64,000 nt of DNA, from contig CAIIXF020000009.1 of assembly GCA_903813345.2 (NCBI GenBank), positions 3,410,001 through 3,474,000 on the forward strand, given 5' to 3'. The first letter of the stretch is position 1, and each line of letters begins with the position of its first letter. This DNA comes from Owenia fusiformis (lineage: Eukaryota > Annelida > Polychaeta > Sabellida > Oweniidae). Positions 34,423 to 47,420 of the stretch are shown piece by piece. The notes under the pieces were generated by a model. The model was not told the origin of the DNA. It was given only the letters and a program-made list of their open reading frames with translations, and did no database searches. Both the position numbers and the translations under genes were made by a program.

Positions 34423-37064
34423 TTAGTTCACCGATTCAGTTGTTTGCCTCAACCTAAGCTGCTCTTTAAGCGCTAATTTCTTTGGGTTCCACTTTGCATA
34501 GGCCCTCACCGGAGAGCCCGTCCCACCTCTGATCCTCAATGGCATCACGAACATTTTGGCGCCGTAGACAGGAATGCGATCAATATTGGCAATATTTTCC
34601 AAGCCCCAGACATTTTGAGCGGAAATAATATTATGTACTGTGTAATATAAATAGACACTTCCTGGATCTGTACTTGCTGTGTCCACACCGATTCCAATTA
34701 TATTGCGCTCCTTGACAAGCCATTCAGCCAACTGTGGGCCGAATCCAGGGAAACGCAATGTCGTGACATCATGTATGTTATCAGTACCAAGAAACGCTGT
34801 CGCATTTGGCCACTTTTTACCATAACCAGAGTGCATAATAACAATTGCTCCGTTTGGAATCTCGCCATACTTCTCCTCCCAAATCATAGCATCGGTGATG
34901 TCAACGGTTGCATCTTGACCAGGTGGGGTGTTCTCGACCTTTTCCCGGATATCAAGGACAACGGCTGGCCCGATTAAACGATCCAAAGGAATTTCGTTCA
35001 CTTTCCACGCAGATTTATTGTTATGATACGGGGCATCAATATGTGTCCCAGTGTGTTCTGTCATCTCTAGGCCATTTTGAGCAGCGCTAAAAAGTTAAAA
35101 TTGTTGTCAAATATTTTATCGATGGTCTTAGTTACGTAAGTAATAAATCCATTTGGCTAATTTTGCAATATATAATATAAATAAGGACATTAAATGGCGG
35201 ATAGATCAACCCTAATGTGTACAGGAGGGGGAGGGGGGGGGGGTCATCGGATTTCCCCCCGGTACTTCTTTGCCAAGAACAACTATTTTTTATAGCCCTA
35301 AGTACCTATAGCTACAGATAAAATATCATTTTTGGTTCAAAAATCGAGGTGATCGGGGGTAAGGCTGAGTTAGGATGATGGGAACTTGGGATTTTTCCAG
35401 AAATTGCTTGAAAATCACACCATCTCAATGATTTCTAAAATATCATATATTATATTGTGGTATATATCCAATTAATATGAGTAAATTTGTTTTTCAAAAA
35501 CTAGTGATCAGATTTATGAACTTTGTTACATATGCATACCCATAAAGGGTTAACACAAAGTAAACAATAATTTTACAATATATCAATACAACAGAAAACA
35601 GTATATATAATAACACACACAATTAATACTTCATAAATAAATAAGTAAATCAATGAACAAATAAATATGTATCATTGATGAGCACATGGATGGTGATTGT
35701 GATACGCGTCCATTGTTCATGTTATACATGTATATCACACCCTTCTATGTTATATCAGAGGGGGAGAAACACCAGGGTTCAACGATGACATACGCTTATA
35801 ATGTAAATCTGTATTGAGATGACATCTTCGCTGATTGGTCAAAAGTCGACAAATAAATGACGTCATCGATGGCAGTTTCAAAATTTTCGAAATACGCTTC
35901 GAATAATATTATGTTCCTTTCTGGCGTGTTAACCGATATCATAGCTTCTCATTTCACATCAAGATAAAGAAAGGTGTACGGAATATGCCTACATGTATAT
36001 CAAGTAAAACATCCCATCGAAGTGTAATATTTGATAACCACTGTGTAACAATGTATCGGTTGAAACCAGAGATTTTTTCATTTTTGCCACATTTTGACAT
36101 TATACTACATACCTATACAACTTCAGATGCTCAACTTAGTAAAATAAGACGACAGAGATGACATTCGCAGACATTTCCACACATGTTACAACAATTTTTG
36201 TGTAAATTGGATGAAAATTGTTCAAATAAGAGCAATTTTGGTGAAAAATTTTGTGACGGATTTTCTCGTTACTCTGGGTTTCAAGGTCATTTCTGAGGTA
36301 ACGAGAAATCTCGTCACTCCAGGTAGTCAAGAGGTTAAATGAAGTCACAAAATTTGTCCTATAGTGAGGGCATCGGAGGAGAACTGTACATGTAAAATTG
36401 TATGAACGTATCTTGCCCATTTTTTAAGTTATCGCTTTTGAAATAGGGGTTGTTCAAAATAATTTGCGGCTAATAATCTCAAACGATAACGTTGACTCTA
36501 TTTACATTTTTATTTTTACAAGTCAATACTAATACCCAAGAAAACATGTTTATTTTTTGTTTGATACAAACAAATGTGATAGATAGTATCTCATTTGAAA
36601 TTAAACCAGACATATTGAACGATTAACGAAAATATGTTAATTTTGTATTACTTTTGAAATTGCTCAGGTTACGAAATACCAAATAGTTCCAATGATGCCG
36701 CTTACGAATTTATAAAATGCAATGTGTTTCCTCTACTATTCAAGAAAAAACCGTAGTCATATTAATATTTTAATTTTCGAATTTTGTATTTTTGAAATAT
36801 CAATTATCGTAAATTGGCCAATACATCCAAAAATGGGTCAGAAAGATATAGCTAGTATACAGTATAATATTTTGTTTGTACTTACAATGTATTGTCCCGG
36901 AATGGCCCCTCTTGTACTACCGTCAACTTGTAGCGCAAACTCCCAGGCCACTGCGGAAGCCCGTTGAACAAATCATACGTCATGTCGACTATGGTAGATC
37001 GGCATTTACAATAAGAAATGCATACCACAGTGATTGCAAAAATCTTTGAACAAAAGTGTGCCAT
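34423..37064 (-). CDS. Secreted cyclase-family hydrolase (kynurenine formamidase/isatin hydrolase type), 280 aa
   Basis: Two exons, 37064-36886 and 35086-34423, join in frame (843 nt). A signal peptide (MAHFCSKIFAITVVCIS) precedes the start of the cyclase fold (IVDMTYDLFNGLPQWPG). The metal-binding motif HTGTHIDAP is at 71-79, the family's HxGTHxDxP, with both His and the Asp present. DPGSVYLYYTVHNIIS and the VMPLRIRGGTGSPVRA end are also family features. Such enzymes use Mn or Zn to hydrolyse N-formylkynurenine, isatin or related amides and lactams. The N-terminal signal means this copy acts outside the cell or in the secretory route, unlike classical kynurenine formamidase. The substrate cannot be told. 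The 1.8-kb intron holds a TTAACCTC-type MITE. A TATATAA (minus strand, near 37194-37200) is a possible TATA box. Confidence 0.9.
36180..36338. mobile_element. TTAACCTC-ended MITE, copy 2 (reverse)
   Basis: Read on the minus strand, it starts TTAACCTCTTGACTACC at 36338 and keeps the order of copy 1 at 7060-7218: an AACCCAGAG block, CCGTCACA-AATTTTTC, then a CATCCAAT block. The far end is not clearly preserved. Inside an intron of the cyclase gene. Confidence 0.5.
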
Positions 37065-37315
37065 ATTTTTGTTTAGTTGACAAATTGTGTAGTGTTGTTT
37101 TGATCCACCGGGTAAGTGCGTATTAGATGAATAGAGGTTGTATCGAAGCGATGTGTTATAATTGATGTATTTTTCAAGTGTGATAATGGCCCATTATATA
37201 AACATTATACTACTATATTATAATAATAATAATATACTGTATGATTTGCGTCAATATGTTTGATTTAAAGTTTTACTCAAACCATTGTACTTGATTAAGA
37301 TATATTTATGCTATC

Positions 37316-38047
37316 TTAAAGTGTCTCACATATTCGATCAAAATTTGCCATGCAAACATGTTAGTCTACTTTACTGGCCCCCCTTACTGTAACAAGGAAC
37401 ACAAAACACATTAAAACGTAAACATAAACCAATTATAGTCACTTCACTATGAAAGTTAGGGGTGTTAGTGTATTAGCAGAATACTGTGTGCATGGAGTAA
37501 CTCAATATCAGTGGTCATTTACTGTGTCAACTTAGTAACCCTTGCATATCGTGCTCACTCAAGTATTGAATATTTTTTAAGATCTAAATGATTGTGGTTT
37601 ATCAAAAAAAGTGATATATTTTAGTTATACATACATTAATAAATATATTCATTCAAATAGCACTAGAATGCGGGAAAAAAGAGCAATGATGACAAAATGC
37701 AGACAGAATTTTCCGTAAGGGTTTCAAACATTTCTGGACACAATCATACATGTGCTTCATGTGTACTGTTATTTTTAGTGCTGTATTTATAGATATAATT
37801 TCACGTATTAAAATCATATTTTCCAGCAATGACTTCAAATTCGGAACCACACCCATATCACATTTTCTTCAATAACTTCAAACATGTGTAAACATTGGCC
37901 ATGTGCATATAAATTCAGATTTCACGAGCTCTTTCCTATTCGAGTACCTCATACACCCCTGCATGGATTTGAGTTGGATTCGCCTATTATACGTGAGCCG
38001 ATACACATCGCAAACGCTGATTGGATAAAGATTTGGAGAATCTTTAA
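37316..38047 (-). mobile_element. TTAA-flanked DNA element, intact copy (732 bp) with empty retrotransposon site
   Basis: Bounded by TTAA at 37316-37319 and 38044-38047. The ends are short inverted repeats, AAAGATTCTC and AAAGTGTCTC read inward. Along its length it matches, in reverse orientation, the two halves at 46929-47144 and 51990-52524. The point where that copy is split reads here continuously as GAATTTGAAGTCATTGC. No protein is encoded. TTAA targets are typical of piggyBac and a few other superfamilies; the ends are not the classical piggyBac ones. Confidence 0.85.
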
Positions 38048-38709
38048 CCTAGTATGAAGGCCATGCTTTACGATGGTGAACCATCAACAATTCCAAAAGT
38101 TTATTTTTCATGATATCGGTGATGTAAAGTCAGCACGTGTCTTTTTTCACGGCAAAACTGATTTCAATTTCAGAGCAACAATTTTACGTCACGTGACATG
38201 ACGTGTGTGACTGAAACAATTTGCCGCGAAATGCGATTTTGTAGATAAAAAAGAAACCCTGGCTTTCAAAAACAAGTTATTAGCTCTTATGTTGAGCCAA
38301 TTATTCCACGATTGAGGTTATTCCCACCAATCTCGCTAAGGGTATAATATCACAGCAATACTCCTTTTAGCGATAGGAGTTCGGGTGGCAATTTACAATA
38401 TCTCCCATGATGCATCGCTTTTAAACGGACAAATTTTCATTGGCCCGGCGAACAAGTCGATCACTGAAAGTTTTTCAGCTTCTGATCTTCCATCAGCCCT
38501 CAAGCATGTTATATGATCCAATCTATTCAATAATCAAAAAGGTAATTGGAGATTCAAAGTAACATTATTTATACTTTTTCGATATTCGATGGCGTCTGAG
38601 CCAATTTCTGGGAAATCGGTGACGTCACTGCAATTGGACGGCATTTTCAAATACAGATTTCTTCGGATTTGGGGAATATAGTTCAAAAAGCCTTTTGTTA
38701 TATATCGTA

Positions 38710-38840
38710 TGCCTGGGTCACATCATATGCTTCGATCCATCGGCCGGCGCCCGGCCGATCGAGTATTTTGTTCAATATTAAACTCAATCCTAAATCGGCC
38801 GGGCGCCGTAGTGAAAATCGGAGCATATGTAACCAGGGCA
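38710..38840. mobile_element. Palindromic MITE with GTCACAT ends, copy 2
   Basis: Left TGCCTGGGTCACATCATATG and the CGGCCGGCGCCCGGCCGATC block are answered by GGCCGGGCGCC and CATATGTAACCAGGGCA on the right. Same organisation as 21892-22031. Left flank is TA, right flank TC, so the target duplication is not perfect. Confidence 0.75.
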
Positions 38841-40831
38841 TCAATTACATACTATACAAACCTATCGTTTATGCAAATGCAACTCTACATAAATGTTTAA
38901 TAGAGTCGCAGCGCGGCATTGAAAATAGCACCCTGTGTAATCCAATGGGAAAGAATCCGGATGTACACGAAGTTGTACCATACATGAGAGCTCTTCAAAC
39001 GGGAGATAACTAAACTGAACTAAACTAAAAGTTATCGCGTATTGGTTATTGAGTGCGGAATCAATCGAGCCGAAACGCTATTGAAAGCATGTAAGTTATA
39101 TAACAGCAAATATTGCCAGTGTTTGGGAATTTAAACTTTTATACCAGAATGTAATGCTGTAAGGCCAAAATATAATTATTGGGTTAACATTTTCAGTTAT
39201 CGGTATACGGTTTTACAAAAGCATTTCAATCAATTCCTTGTATATGTAACGGATAATATTGCAGTGCTCTTTCCTCAAGAATTTCTTTTTTCAATCATTT
39301 AAAAATATTTTTGTAGCTATTTGAATGCATGCAACTGTGAAAATTATACATATTTCTACTTTGGTCCAGCCTTCGTAGTACTTTGCAACAACAACTTTTC
39401 GATTTAGCGCCAGAATAACTTGGCACACGCAGGGGGGGGGGGGGGGAGATTTCCCAAAGATGCCCTACCATATTAGCACGTTCGAAAACAAATTTTATAA
39501 ACAGGCCTCAAATTGCCATTGAAATGGATCTCCAAATGTTCACTGTAGTTTTATGAGTATGGATCGAGTAACTTCAATAGTATTACCGTAAGTTTGAAAT
39601 GAAGTTGTTGAACTGATGTTAACGCCATTCCTAGGATTTCAAATTTAACTCTGCGCATGCGCAGCACTGAGAGAGCATGTGCTCATGATTGTTCACGTGA
39701 TCGAATCCTGCAATTTGATTGGAGATGATGCAAGAGATGATGTAATGGGGAATCCCCGAATACGATAGAATATGAAAGAATTATGGGAGCTACTCACTCC
39801 TCCTGTGGCACACGGTAAATCATGGTCAGGTGACCTCAAAACGTGTGCAATATAACAACATTTCAGAGGTTGATAGTCTTATCTTTATAAATCATGTTGT
39901 GTGGGGAAATATCACAAGCTTTGTAGTCAAAATAACAAAAGAGATGCTAGCTATTTGTGCTAAAAACAAGACAATAAGAGATTCTTCGATTGGATTCAGT
40001 ACAACTTTATATATCAGTGTAACAAACAATTATAAAAAGGATGACATTTCCGTAGCCACTTTTTGGTAGGGGGAGGTATCTTTAGCCCCCCCCCCCCCTC
40101 CTCCCTTTCAGCCCACTAATAAAAATGTGTCCATACTAAACAAACTCGCATCGTTATGTTAAGGGTATGTTGAACAATTACCTTGGGTTTTAAAACTAGA
40201 AAATCGAAATACCTTCAGTAACTTTTAAATTACTTTTTCTATCGAGAATTGTGTACGTTTCAACTCTAAAAATTCGTGTTTTGATTTATCATATAGACAT
40301 ATCAAATAAGACTTGATGTCACCCCCGGATTGATTGAGGCTCTGATAATGCTGCTAAAGCCTTTGGAAGTACATTTGTTTTTTTCATTACTTTTGGATAT
40401 GATTAGACAGTTACCTCTCTTATCTCATTCCGAGCTTTGCAGGGAGATAAGGTTGATTCATCTAGTTGATTGGGCCAGTGATTCATTATGAGCGTCTATA
40501 TAATCCATGGACATATTTTCAATATTACTATTTATCCTATGCCAAGTTTTAGGGAGATAAGTTGGTAAGATATATCCCGTATCCTGATTTTGAGGTGTGA
40601 AAAAAAATAAAAAAATAAAAATTTGAAAAACAGAAAAATTGAAAAAATTGATAAAAATTAGAAAAATGTGAAAAAATGAAAAAATAAAAAAAAATTGAAA
40701 AAAATCGAAAGAAAATTAGAAAACTCTACTTGGTATAGGATAAAGCAATTATGAATGGAATTATTGGAGTGAATATAACATAAATCAGATCTAAACATGA
40801 ATTCTATATTTGTCTACTTCCTTCATCAGGC

Positions 40832-43800
40832 CTACACAATTTCCATCTCTACGGGATAATGGTCACTGACCGCCATTGCCTGCAAACATATATTGATAAT
40901 ATATTGATTGTCGGTCCAAAAGCAGGTCTGACCTAAACACAGCCACGTCTGACTATATAAGCTTATGTTGCAAACTCTCGTTTTCGTCATATCATGTCAA
41001 TCAAAGAATCTGTAATAAGTTCTATTTTTGACCTGACGGAAAACATGGTTTTGCCAAAACATTTTAAAAAAAGACGCTCCTTCGTCTATGTATTTTTGAA
41101 CTTATTCCCTTGTCAATTATACACTTGTTTTTAATCTTATGGAATATTTAAATGACACAACTCCGATACATTTAATATCATAATGGCAAAAATAAAATGT
41201 TTAAAATATTACCTCGCTATTGCTCAGGCCTAAGGCATCGTCAAACCTATAAACATTCGCAGATCTAACGGCTCCAAGTAATCTACTCCCAGATACCACT
41301 AATCTACAATACATTTTGAATTCTCAATTTTAGCATAATGACCATAATACACAATTAAAAAGCATAAGGAAACCCAGTATCAAATTAAATATAAAAAGCT
41401 ACAATCGGTACAATCGCTGTGCTATGTTATGTTCTTGGGGCCTTTCGTACATAGGAAGTTCCCCAAAGGTAACTTTCTTTTTAAATATATTTCCCAGAGG
41501 TCATCAGTTCTCGAGGTTTAACATTTAGGGTGTTCTCTTTTTAGGTATTTCGTCTCAAACATATAAAAGGAGAACCCGGGGGCCCCGATCGGATATGTGT
41601 GTTACACAAGTTTTCAAATCCCAAGCTATATTCAGTTTGTGTTTCTTTTCATATTGCCAATGTTTTCCCTCAGTGGTTATAAATGTAACAAGATGCTGTA
41701 CTGCTTCTCTCTTCGTCCATCCGTCTAAAATTCATATTGTGCAATTTTTGCTAGCTAGATGATTTTTTGAATGCTGATATCCATGTTCTAACCTGTCATA
41801 GGCACATTGACTTCCCTGGGCAACATTTGTGTCGGCATCATCGCCAATAAGCCATGTGAATCGCGATTGAGTACGTAAACGAATGAATTCCCAATCTCCA
41901 GGTCGGACATAGCTACAGCCAGCGTTAAAGTCTCCTCCAAGAAGGACATTCTTTAACATGGAATAAAAATTGGAATCTCAAAGAAGCGGAACGATGAATC
42001 GAAAATACCCACATTAATTATACATAAATATTTTTATACTCAGCAACACTGTTTAAGATTTCTTGTTCGACCAATAAGAATGGCTAAAAAACTGTATGCT
42101 ATGGTTAAGTGAAAATTTGTCAAAAATATCATATTTTACCACTGATTACAAAAATACCGTTTTTATTTTCACATTTTATCCTACGAATATCATGCTAACT
42201 ATGGAATATAAGATATACCGAGTCTCCTGTGACGCCAACAACGTGGTCATATACATCAGCCAGGCCATCGATCTCGGCTACTGCATCACCAGGCTTTACA
42301 TGAATACCTCCGAAAGAAAATGTTCCAGCAGCTGAAATGAAGAGTAATAATCAACAGTTCATTAATGTATATTTAAATGTGGGTGGATTTCGATTGTTTT
42401 CACAAGATATTCAAATAAATGTGGACTTTTGATTGAGTATGATTAGTTACTGGACAGCCCTACCACACCATTTTGCATTAACCTGTTCTCACCCGATATG
42501 CTCCCATCACGTTTTGAAAAATGCTTTTACAAAATTGTGAAAATTGCTAACTGGGAGAAAATGACGATGTCGTTTTAATTAAGAAATATAGACCAAAGAG
42601 CAGGGTTTCTAGTTTCGAATAACACCCCGCTGGTCTCGGCACAAACGTTTTCTGTACCCCGAACGACCGAAGGGAGTGAGGGGTTCGAAAGCTTTTGTGC
42701 CGAGACCAGCGGGGTGTTATTCGAAACTAGTAACCCTGCTCTGAGGTCTATATTACGATTCGAACATGAAAACTCACCAAATTGTTTCGAATATTCATCA
42801 TGGTCCGGCATTACTACGACCCACCGTTATGACGTCACACATTACACGTATTAACTGGGTTATTGATCTCGAATATAACCCAGCTGAAGCATTGACTTTG
42901 TTTACAGTTTATAGAAGGCGTGAATACAGTCATGTTCGAATATAAATTCATTCACACTATACAAGTCTCTCATATGAATGTATACATTATGAACAATGTA
43001 AATGTGTCATTGATCAAATAAATTGGGACGTAAAGATACGATAAAGAATAAAACTGACAATATCCGTTTCCTTCCCTTGGATGAAACTCTACGTAGGCCT
43101 CGCGATAGAATTAATATATTCACTTGCGTTAGTACTTATTTTTCATACGGATTTGCCCGAGCGCCCTATTGCAATCTATTTAAGGGGACAACACTTCATG
43201 TACGGAATCTTTAATTAAATATTGCAGCTATAACTGGAAATGAGCATTAAAAATTCTAAAGGGTCAAAACCGACCCTCTTATAAAACATTTCCCACGTTT
43301 TCTCAATGACGGAAAGTCATATATTCGATTAAAGCTGCCATAACGGGAGAGAAATGGACTGTCAAGAAATGTCCCTGTACTGTATAACTTACATGTTGAC
43401 GTTCGAAGACGAACAGTGTACGGTGGACGTTCAAACTCATCTCTCGATTCCGGGTATTGGTCGTCCCCATCGATGGACACCAGACTCACTCTATAACAAT
43501 CAACAATCGATATTTTCCAACAATGAAACCGTCGAAATTTCGTTATTTTCTGAAATTATTACCGACTATGAATTCAGAATAAACAGCTTAAAAGATTCAT
43601 ACCAATATCTCGATCATTTCTTGTGAGTTTTGGAATTTTTCGTGAAGGAATAAGACCAAAATTCACGATTTAAATGTTGAAGTAAACAAAATGGCGGCTT
43701 TTTGAATTTAAATTTTGAATCACGACATTTCCATATATGGGAAAAAATATCGATGTTGCACTCTGGCAGCCAATGCTCCTTGGCCTTAACCTATACTGTT

Positions 43801-45105
43801 GGATTGCAGAGAGACATCTATAATACTATACTCACCTGTAAAAATAGGCGTATTGTTCTTTAGAGGTCGATCTTCCAAGACGATCGCTTAGTTCCATTGC
43901 CCACTCGTCTCCCGTGGGATCATTCCTATAAGAGATTAATAGCCTAGATGCACCTAGGTAAAAGTGATATAGAAATGTTCAAAATTGTTTTTAAACTTTG
44001 AAACTTTCATTTTCTTCTTCCGGTGTGGTCGATTCTCCTTAGAGCCCACCATGATATCATGTAGTGTAATTTCACTACCACCGGGTAGTGAAACTAGTGT
44101 AGTTAAACTAGTGTAACTAGTGCCACCGGTAACTTGGTAACAAATGGTTTTCTAAATGGCGTTGCAATCCCGTTAAAGTCTCGTTTTCAATGAGTGCCTT
44201 CAATACGACGAGTAAACAATTCTTTATCATAGATGAATCTAGTACCAGTTGCCATGGAGCATTTTTAAAATTTCAACAGCCAAAAAACGTTCATTATTTT
44301 AAGCCTTAGAACAATAAAGAATACAATAATACTAAATTTACCTATTTACTTCATCTAAGAGTTGGAAAATTGCTGTAAATGAGGCATCCCTGATTTCCTG
44401 AATGAGCAACACGTCGTACCTCAGGATTACCTAAAATACATATCACAAAAAGCACAGGTTTTTCTCTATTTTTAAATAATGCCAATCTGTGTTTTGAGTA
44501 CCAACATTGAAGTCGTGTGTTCGAATATCGCTTTAGAGAACTACTGTCTGTAAGACATCAGCCTTTGAGTCAAAGTTTTCAAAGTTTGGAAAGTAAAAAA
44601 CGAATTTGTAATTGACAATTCAATCCTGCTCTAACCGCAACTAGTGATACGACAACTTCAGGTCTGCTCATTTTGGTTACTCCAAAGGTCTGTATATTCC
44701 ATGCTCCAATAAGGAGATCGTCGGATTGACGCTTTTCTCGAATTATTTTTGACGATTCTGTTGATATAAAGAGAATCAACAACACGAGTAGCGACACATT
44801 TCCGACAACCTTTCCCATAATTGTTTATACGTATGTGTTTGTAGGCCTATACAAGTGAAAGACAACTGTCAACAATGAGCCTCAATTCAGACTTTAATCA
44901 CCTTCTGGCACAATATGCACTGCTGCGCATGCGCTTAATAAAAATGACAAAAATACACGTTTCTTACTTGGACAAGAGCTCTGACCACCTCAGGCCTTCC
45001 CATCTTCGTAACACCAAACGTCTGTATATTCCATGCTCCGATACGGAGACCACATGCGGTATAAATGGCTATAGCGCCAAGAAGGAAGAACGCCAAAAAG
45101 TTCAT
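40832..45105 (-). CDS. Deoxyribonuclease I-like secreted endonuclease (isoform from distal first exon), 274 aa
   Basis: Eight exons join in frame: 45105-44968, 44430-44342, 43925-43836, 43490-43393, 42331-42219, 41950-41793, 41303-41213, 40879-40832 (825 nt). The first exon gives a signal peptide (MNFLAFFLLGAIAIYTACG) and the strand LRIGAWNIQTFG. All DNase I active-site landmarks are present: Glu58 in LLIQEIRD, His149 in GGIHVKPGDAV, the GGDFNAG motif with Asp183, Asp228 in CAYDR, and His266 in SDHYPVE. Length equals typical DNase I. It should cut double-stranded DNA outside the cell using Ca and Mg, for feeding, defence or clearance of dead-cell DNA (inference). An upstream in-frame ATG at 45135 is less likely as start because it would put charged residues before the signal peptide. 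A second first exon at 44818 can replace this one. Confidence 0.93.
42585..42754. mobile_element. Foldback MITE in a DNase intron, 170 bp
   Basis: AATATAGACC and GGTCTATATT bound two arms of about 62 bp that match closely (AGTTTCGAATAACACCCCGC on the left, its inverse on the right), around a 40-bp loop that itself contains CCCGAACGACCG. Palindrome explains the antisense open frame here. Confidence 0.85.
44636..44818 (-). CDS. Alternative (duplicated) first exon of the DNase I gene
   Basis: Encodes a different signal peptide (MGKVVGNVSLLVLLILFIST) and a KIIREKRQSDD spacer, then the same start of the mature enzyme (IGAWNIQTFGVTKMSRPEVV) as the distal first exon. It ends in phase 0 at a GTTAGA donor, exactly compatible with the shared exon at 44430-44342, giving a predicted 289-aa isoform. 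The EKR-Q piece might be a short propeptide. The distal exon has the better donor (GTAAGA). The pair could be alternative promoters or the remains of a tandem gene duplication whose other exons were lost. Confidence 0.78.
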
Positions 45106-46928
45106 TGTTTTCCAAATGTGTGTGTGTATAAACAATCAAAATATAATAAAAAGTCACAGGATTTTATTAAATCGTGGGAATCGACGCGATGGTTTGCAAG
45201 ATAATGGAGCTTTTTATAGAAATTGCATTCAACACAGTTCAAGGTCTACTGAGTAAATGACCAAAATCAAATGCTACATGTCCATATTGAACAAGTAGGT
45301 TACATGACCTCGTGTACGCTAACTGTACGCATATCATGCGGCCTTCAGCTGTGAATGCCAATTTAAATTACGATTTAGATAAGAACATTTTAATTGCAAC
45401 TCATGAAATAACATTTCCATGTTTTGAGTATCAAATGCAACTATAAAAAACGTCTATAAAGACAGTGCCACAATATATAATGCTATCGCCTGTTCAAAGA
45501 GGTCCATCATCATCCTCACCCCCATCCTCATCCTCTCATCCTCATCATCATCATTCTCATCATCACTATCAGCAGCAGCAGCATTGGCATGGTTGAACTT
45601 ATCATTTATCTCATTTCAGGATCCACTACCGAGTCTAAAATAGAATGCATTTAAAAAACGATAATAATTAGTCAGATTCACAGTGTACGCTGTCCTTGCA
45701 CCTGTGAGCTGGTTTTCATAGCGATTTCGGGATCTGATATAGCACAGTTCAGTCACATGAATTATTTTACTTATATGGGCAATGAACACCAGTTAAACTA
45801 ATTGATCTTTTTCAGAAGTTGAGCGGACTAATGGCCAATTAATCACATACCCTACACTACTGTCGGAAATTCTAATTCCTTGGAATGTATGTTCATGGTT
45901 AGATTTGTTTCCTAGATATGGAAATTGTGATTGCCAAAGTTTTTGGGGAGCGGTATATATCAATTAAACACAAAACTAAAACCAGATACTGTTCTATTAG
46001 TTTATTTTTACTTATTTAGTACATTTAGTCCAATCCGTCCATACAAAGTTTAAACCGATATCCGAGAACGCAGTGAGAACTAGTTTGGTGTGATAGTAAG
46101 GTAATCGGAACAAAAGAGGTATATTTTGTTCGTTGACAATTATTATACAATAAAGGTATACAATAAATGTATATAATTAAGGTTTAGGTTTATGAACAAC
46201 AATGCGATTAATTTGTCAAAGTCGTTTTAGGGTTTAGGCCGAGAGGGTTAAATTGATTTCCCTCTCTTTTTGCAAGTCTATGTTCCCCTGTTATTTTTTT
46301 AGCAAAAGTCACGAATTAATGCCACTTTTCGGCATAAAATCAAGGCGATTTGGGATAGAAGAGCAAAGTTGTGATAGTCGGAAGTTGATGGCAATAAAAA
46401 AATATTGATAGTTACCGTGTTTCTAATAGAGTGGAAAAATTAAAATTACCAGTATTGGTCTGCTTGATAAATAATTATTTAGCACATTTAGTTTCCCTTC
46501 ACAGATCCGTTCTCTTTACGTATTTGAGAGAAAAATGAATACTTTTGAAATAACTTCATACACGTCTTTTTCCGCGGTAGATGGTTTGTCATAAAGGGTG
46601 ACACAAAAAAACACCCAATAATTTCGGAATAACTCTCCCAATGATTAATTAATCTTCATGATTCTTCATGTGTAGATTGAGTGTTCAATGGAAAAAATGG
46701 TATGCTTGTATAGCATCAGCAATTTCGAAATTAAGATTTTTAAGAATTAAGAATTAAGAATTTTTTCGTGGAGGCATGCTCTGACACAAAACCAATCAAA
46801 ACTATGAATTAGAAAGTCTGCCTTTCTTAAAATTTACCCAATTAGCGAGTCAGTTCAAGTTGACAAAATTATTTGAGAAAAACGCTAAAATAATGCAGAA
46901 ATGACTCAAATAATCACTCAAATCCTGA
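45106..46928. other. Intergenic; ATC/TCC microsatellite and a palindrome fragment
   Basis: A degenerate CATCATCCTC-type microsatellite lies at about 45507-45585. At about 46070-46112 a fragment (GAACGCAGTGAGAACTAGTT then GGTGTGATAGTA) matches the large palindrome at 62430-62985. No exon seen. Confidence 0.5.
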
Positions 46929-47144
46929 TTAAAGATTCTCGCAATCTTTATCCAATCAGCGTTTGCGATGTGTACCGGCTCACGTATAAAAGGCGAATCC
47001 AACTCAAATCCATGCAGGGGTGTATGAGGTACTCGAATAGGAAAGAGCTCGTGGAATCTGAATTAATATGCACATTGTCAATGTTTACACATGTTTGGAG
47101 TTATTGAAGAAAATGTGATATGGGGGTGGTTCCGAATTTGAAGT

Positions 47145-47340
47145 TGTCATGTATGTTAATAATTAATGATTCATTTAAAGATGTCGCCATCTGTCAGTAA
47201 TAGTTTCCCCAGACCGCTTTAGCGAAATCATTCTATTATATTATATCGACTATGTTATGTTCTCAGTAAGAAAATAAAAGCACGTGAAATATTTGCAAAA
47301 CACTAATCTGTATTTGCTTGATTGTCGAATATATGTAACA
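47145..47340 (+). repeat. 5' LTR, 196 bp
   Basis: Starts TGTCATGTATG and ends TATGTAACA, so it has the TG...CA termini of LTRs. Identical to 51789-51984. Contains AATAAA in AAAATAAAAGCACG, a likely poly(A) signal when present at the 3' end. Confidence 0.95.
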
Positions 47341-47420
47341 CTGGCGACGAGGATAAAGTTACCTCCATGTCAATATTGATATTCACTATATTTTGGACTG
47401 TATAACACCCAGTAAGTACC

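Larger units (their letters stand above)
37065..40831. other. Intergenic region rich in repeats
   Basis: Contains the TTAA element (37316-38047), the MITE at 38710-38840, poly(G) and poly(C) tracts at about 39432-39447 and 40087-40099, and an A-rich low-complexity stretch at about 40598-40720 (units such as GAAAAAATTG). No exons are seen. Confidence 0.5.

Noticed and set aside
38669-39013. 114-codon open frame
   Set aside because: It overlaps the GTCACAT-ended MITE and has no family resemblance or splice context.
43354-43626. 90-codon plus-strand frame
   Set aside because: It is the antisense of DNase exon 43490-43393 plus intron sequence.
44636-44818. A second complete DNase I gene starting at 44818
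   Set aside because: Only one set of the downstream exons exists in the window, so this is an alternative first exon or a remnant.
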